A stretch of 64,000 nt of DNA from Pararhizobium sp. IMCC3301 (GTDB lineage Bacteria > Pseudomonadota > Alphaproteobacteria > Rhizobiales > GCA-2746425): NCBI RefSeq assembly GCF_030758315.1, contig NZ_CP132336.1, positions 1,674,001 to 1,738,000 of the forward strand, written 5' to 3'. Below are positions 62,505-64,000 of this stretch, piece by piece. Position 1 is the first letter of the stretch. Every line of letters starts with the position of its first letter. The notes below the pieces were generated by a model. It saw nothing but the letters and a program-made list of their open reading frames with translations, was not told the origin of the DNA and did not search any database. The translations under genes were made by a program, and so were the position numbers.

Positions 62505-64000
62505 TCAATCCGAGTTCTCCAGACTGCGCTCTTGCTTCGAAGAAACCCAGTTCCGCACGACCATGAAGTAGAAAAAGACAGCAATGAGACCGAGAAAGAA
62601 CAGGCTATCCGGACTGGTGAAGAAAATGGACGGACTTCCGTCAGTAATGGCCAGACTGCGCCTCATATAGACCTCGAGGTCCGGCCCGAGAATGAAGCCC
62701 AGCAGGAAGGAGACCATGGGATATCCGCCGCGCTGCATGAAAAAGGCACCGATCCCGACAACAAGCGCCGCCCCCATCTGAAACACCGAAAAGGTCGAGA
62801 CATATGCACCGACCATCGCCACAACAGCGATGCCCGAGAACAGCACCGCCTTATTGATCGAAACCAGTCGCATGTACCACGGCCCCAGAAACAGCAGCGT
62901 GATCGGGATCAACAGCGCAGAGACCAGCAGCGCCGCCATCATGGGTGTCACGATGGCGAATTGCTCAGTCATCAGTTGAGGCCCTGGCTGCAGACCGTTG
63001 ATGATCAGCACCCCAAGTATCACCGCTGAGGTCGTATCGCCCGGGATGCCGAAGGTGAGCATCGGGACCAGCGAACCGCCGCACATCGCGTTGTTCGCGC
63101 TTTCTGCGGCGGCGATGCCTTCGATCGAGCCGTTGTTGTATTCCTCAGGCCGCGAAGAACTGCGCTTCGCCTCGGCGTAGGAGATGAACGCAGCGCTGCT
63201 GCCGCCCGCACCCGGGAGCACACCGACAAAGTAGCCGATCGTCGCGAACTTGAGGTAGCGGTAGGTGCCGATCAAGCGATAGTCCATCCAGCGTGGAACG
63301 AAGTTGCGCCAGCTCCATCTGACCTTTTCAGGCAGGCTGTTCGTGCCGCTTCGCCTTTCCGCCGCGCTGGCCGTGACCTGCGCGAACAACTCGCTGATCG
63401 CAAATGCGCCGATAATCACAGCCATCAGATCGATCCCTTCGACCAAGGCAGGAAACCCGAAGATCTGACGCGCTTTGGAACTTGCCACGTCAATCCCGAT
63501 GGTCGCCACCATGAGCCCAAGCAACGTAGCCACGATTCCTTTGGCGATTGACTGATCGTTCGAGATGATGATCACGAAAAAGGCGAACAGGATCAGAGAG
63601 AACTTTCCCGGTGTTTGCACGTAAAGCGCGGCCTGTGCCATCACGGGCGCCAAAGCCATCAGCAATACTGCGCCGATCACGCCGCCCAGCATCGAGGCCA
63701 GCGCGGCGCTGCGCAGCGCGCGCGCGCCATCGCCACGTCGCATCAGGATATTGCCCTCATAGGCGGTCATGACGGCGCAGGGCGCACCCGGGATGTTCAC
63801 TGTTATGGCGGTGATGCTGCCGCCATATTGTCCGCCCATGAAGATCGCGGCGACCATCACCAGAGACGAGGTCACATCCATCGAATAGGTGATCGGCAGG
63901 ACCAGCGCGACCGCGAGCGTACCGGTCAGGCCGGGAATCGCGGCGAAAATCGTCCCGATCAAGAACCCGGCCACGAGGTAGCCGAACACCGCAGGTTCCG
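62505..64000 (-). CDS. second TctA-family transporter large subunit (cut by window end)
   Basis: The open frame runs off the right edge; the first visible codons read EPAVFGYLVAGFLIGTIF, which lies inside the first helix of the family, so the start is outside. Marks: IPGLTGTLAVALVLPITYS, GGQYGGSITAITVNIPGAP at the first repeat, VGVLPGAGGSSAAFISY and LTFGIPGDTTSAVILG at the second. It is clearly different in sequence from the tctA at 58640. The matching tctC and tctB should lie beyond the window. Confidence 0.9.
   Translation of the reverse strand, partial: EPAVFGYLVAGFLIGTIFAAIPGLTGTLAVALVLPITYSMDVTSSLVMVAAIFMGGQYGGSITAITVNIPGAPCAVMTAYEGNILMRRGDGARALRSAALASMLGGVIGAVLLMALAPVMAQAALYVQTPGKFSLILFAFFVIIISNDQSIAKGIVATLLGLMVATIGIDVASSKARQIFGFPALVEGIDLMAVIIGAFAISELFAQVTASAAERRSGTNSLPEKVRWSWRNFVPRWMDYRLIGTYRYLKFATIGYFVGVLPGAGGSSAAFISYAEAKRSSSRPEEYNNGSIEGIAAAESANNAMCGGSLVPMLTFGIPGDTTSAVILGVLIINGLQPGPQLMTEQFAIVTPMMAALLVSALLIPITLLFLGPWYMRLVSINKAVLFSGIAVVAMVGAYVSTFSVFQMGAALVVGIGAFFMQRGGYPMVSFLLGFILGPDLEVYMRRSLAITDGSPSIFFTSPDSLFFLGLIAVFFYFMVVRNWVSSKQERSLENSD

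Overview
The window reads as a chromosome segment of a heterotrophic alphaproteobacterium, most likely a member of the Hyphomicrobiales (Rhizobiales) or a close relative. The grounds are a complete zwf-pgl-edd-pgi Entner-Doudoroff cluster, many ABC/TRAP/TTT uptake operons for organic acids, an alphaproteobacterial-style pccA and cbb3 oxidase operon, and the base composition. The genus cannot be fixed from sequence reading alone.

Layout. 0-3.8 kb: end of a sugar or polyol catabolic operon (two Gfo/Idh/MocA oxidoreductases, glucokinase, a DUF3604 metal-dependent protein). 3.8-11.5 kb: pbpC plus an alpha-2-macroglobulin. 11.6-17.4 kb: zwf-pgl-edd-pgi behind an inverted-repeat leader. 17.4-20.3 kb: ppa, a GNAT acetyltransferase and mgtE. 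20.4-30.2 kb: an IclR-controlled catabolic island (cyclase/amidohydrolase, cupin, SDR, 3-hydroxyacyl-CoA-type dehydrogenase, Liv-type ABC importer, BKACE), interrupted by a 262-bp MITE. 30.4-33.7 kb: tRNA-Leu, a stand-alone FliN/SpoA domain protein, lipB and pccA. 33.9-37.9 kb: an AT-richer ABC importer operon with an embedded nucleoside phosphorylase. 38.4-42 kb: NfeD, stomatin-like protein, hemH and a Zn peptidase. 42.2-49.2 kb: a ten-gene nsrR-ccoNOQP operon with small partner genes, divergent from a hemerythrin/AhpD-like/DUF488 operon, with a 56-bp inverted repeat between them. 49.3-52.7 kb: a TRAP transporter. 52.8-53.6 kb: two decayed genes flanking an initiator tRNA. 53.6-60.1 kb: a LysR-controlled acid catabolism and TctCBA island. 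60.2-62.05 kb: an IS701-like element with a passenger gene. 62.5-64 kb: a second TctA, cut by the window end.

How the parts fit. The most interesting unit is 20.4-30.2 kb. It supplies import, ring or amide opening, oxidation of a beta-hydroxy acid and BKACE-type cleavage of the resulting beta-keto acid, so it looks like one complete catabolic pathway for an unidentified small compound. The cbb3 region couples high-affinity respiration to an NsrR-type nitric-oxide sensor, and the divergent genes look like nitrosative-stress repair. The accessory blocks (33.9-37.9 kb and 52.8-64 kb) carry the marks of gene flux: mobile elements, pseudogenes next to a tRNA, and a different base composition.
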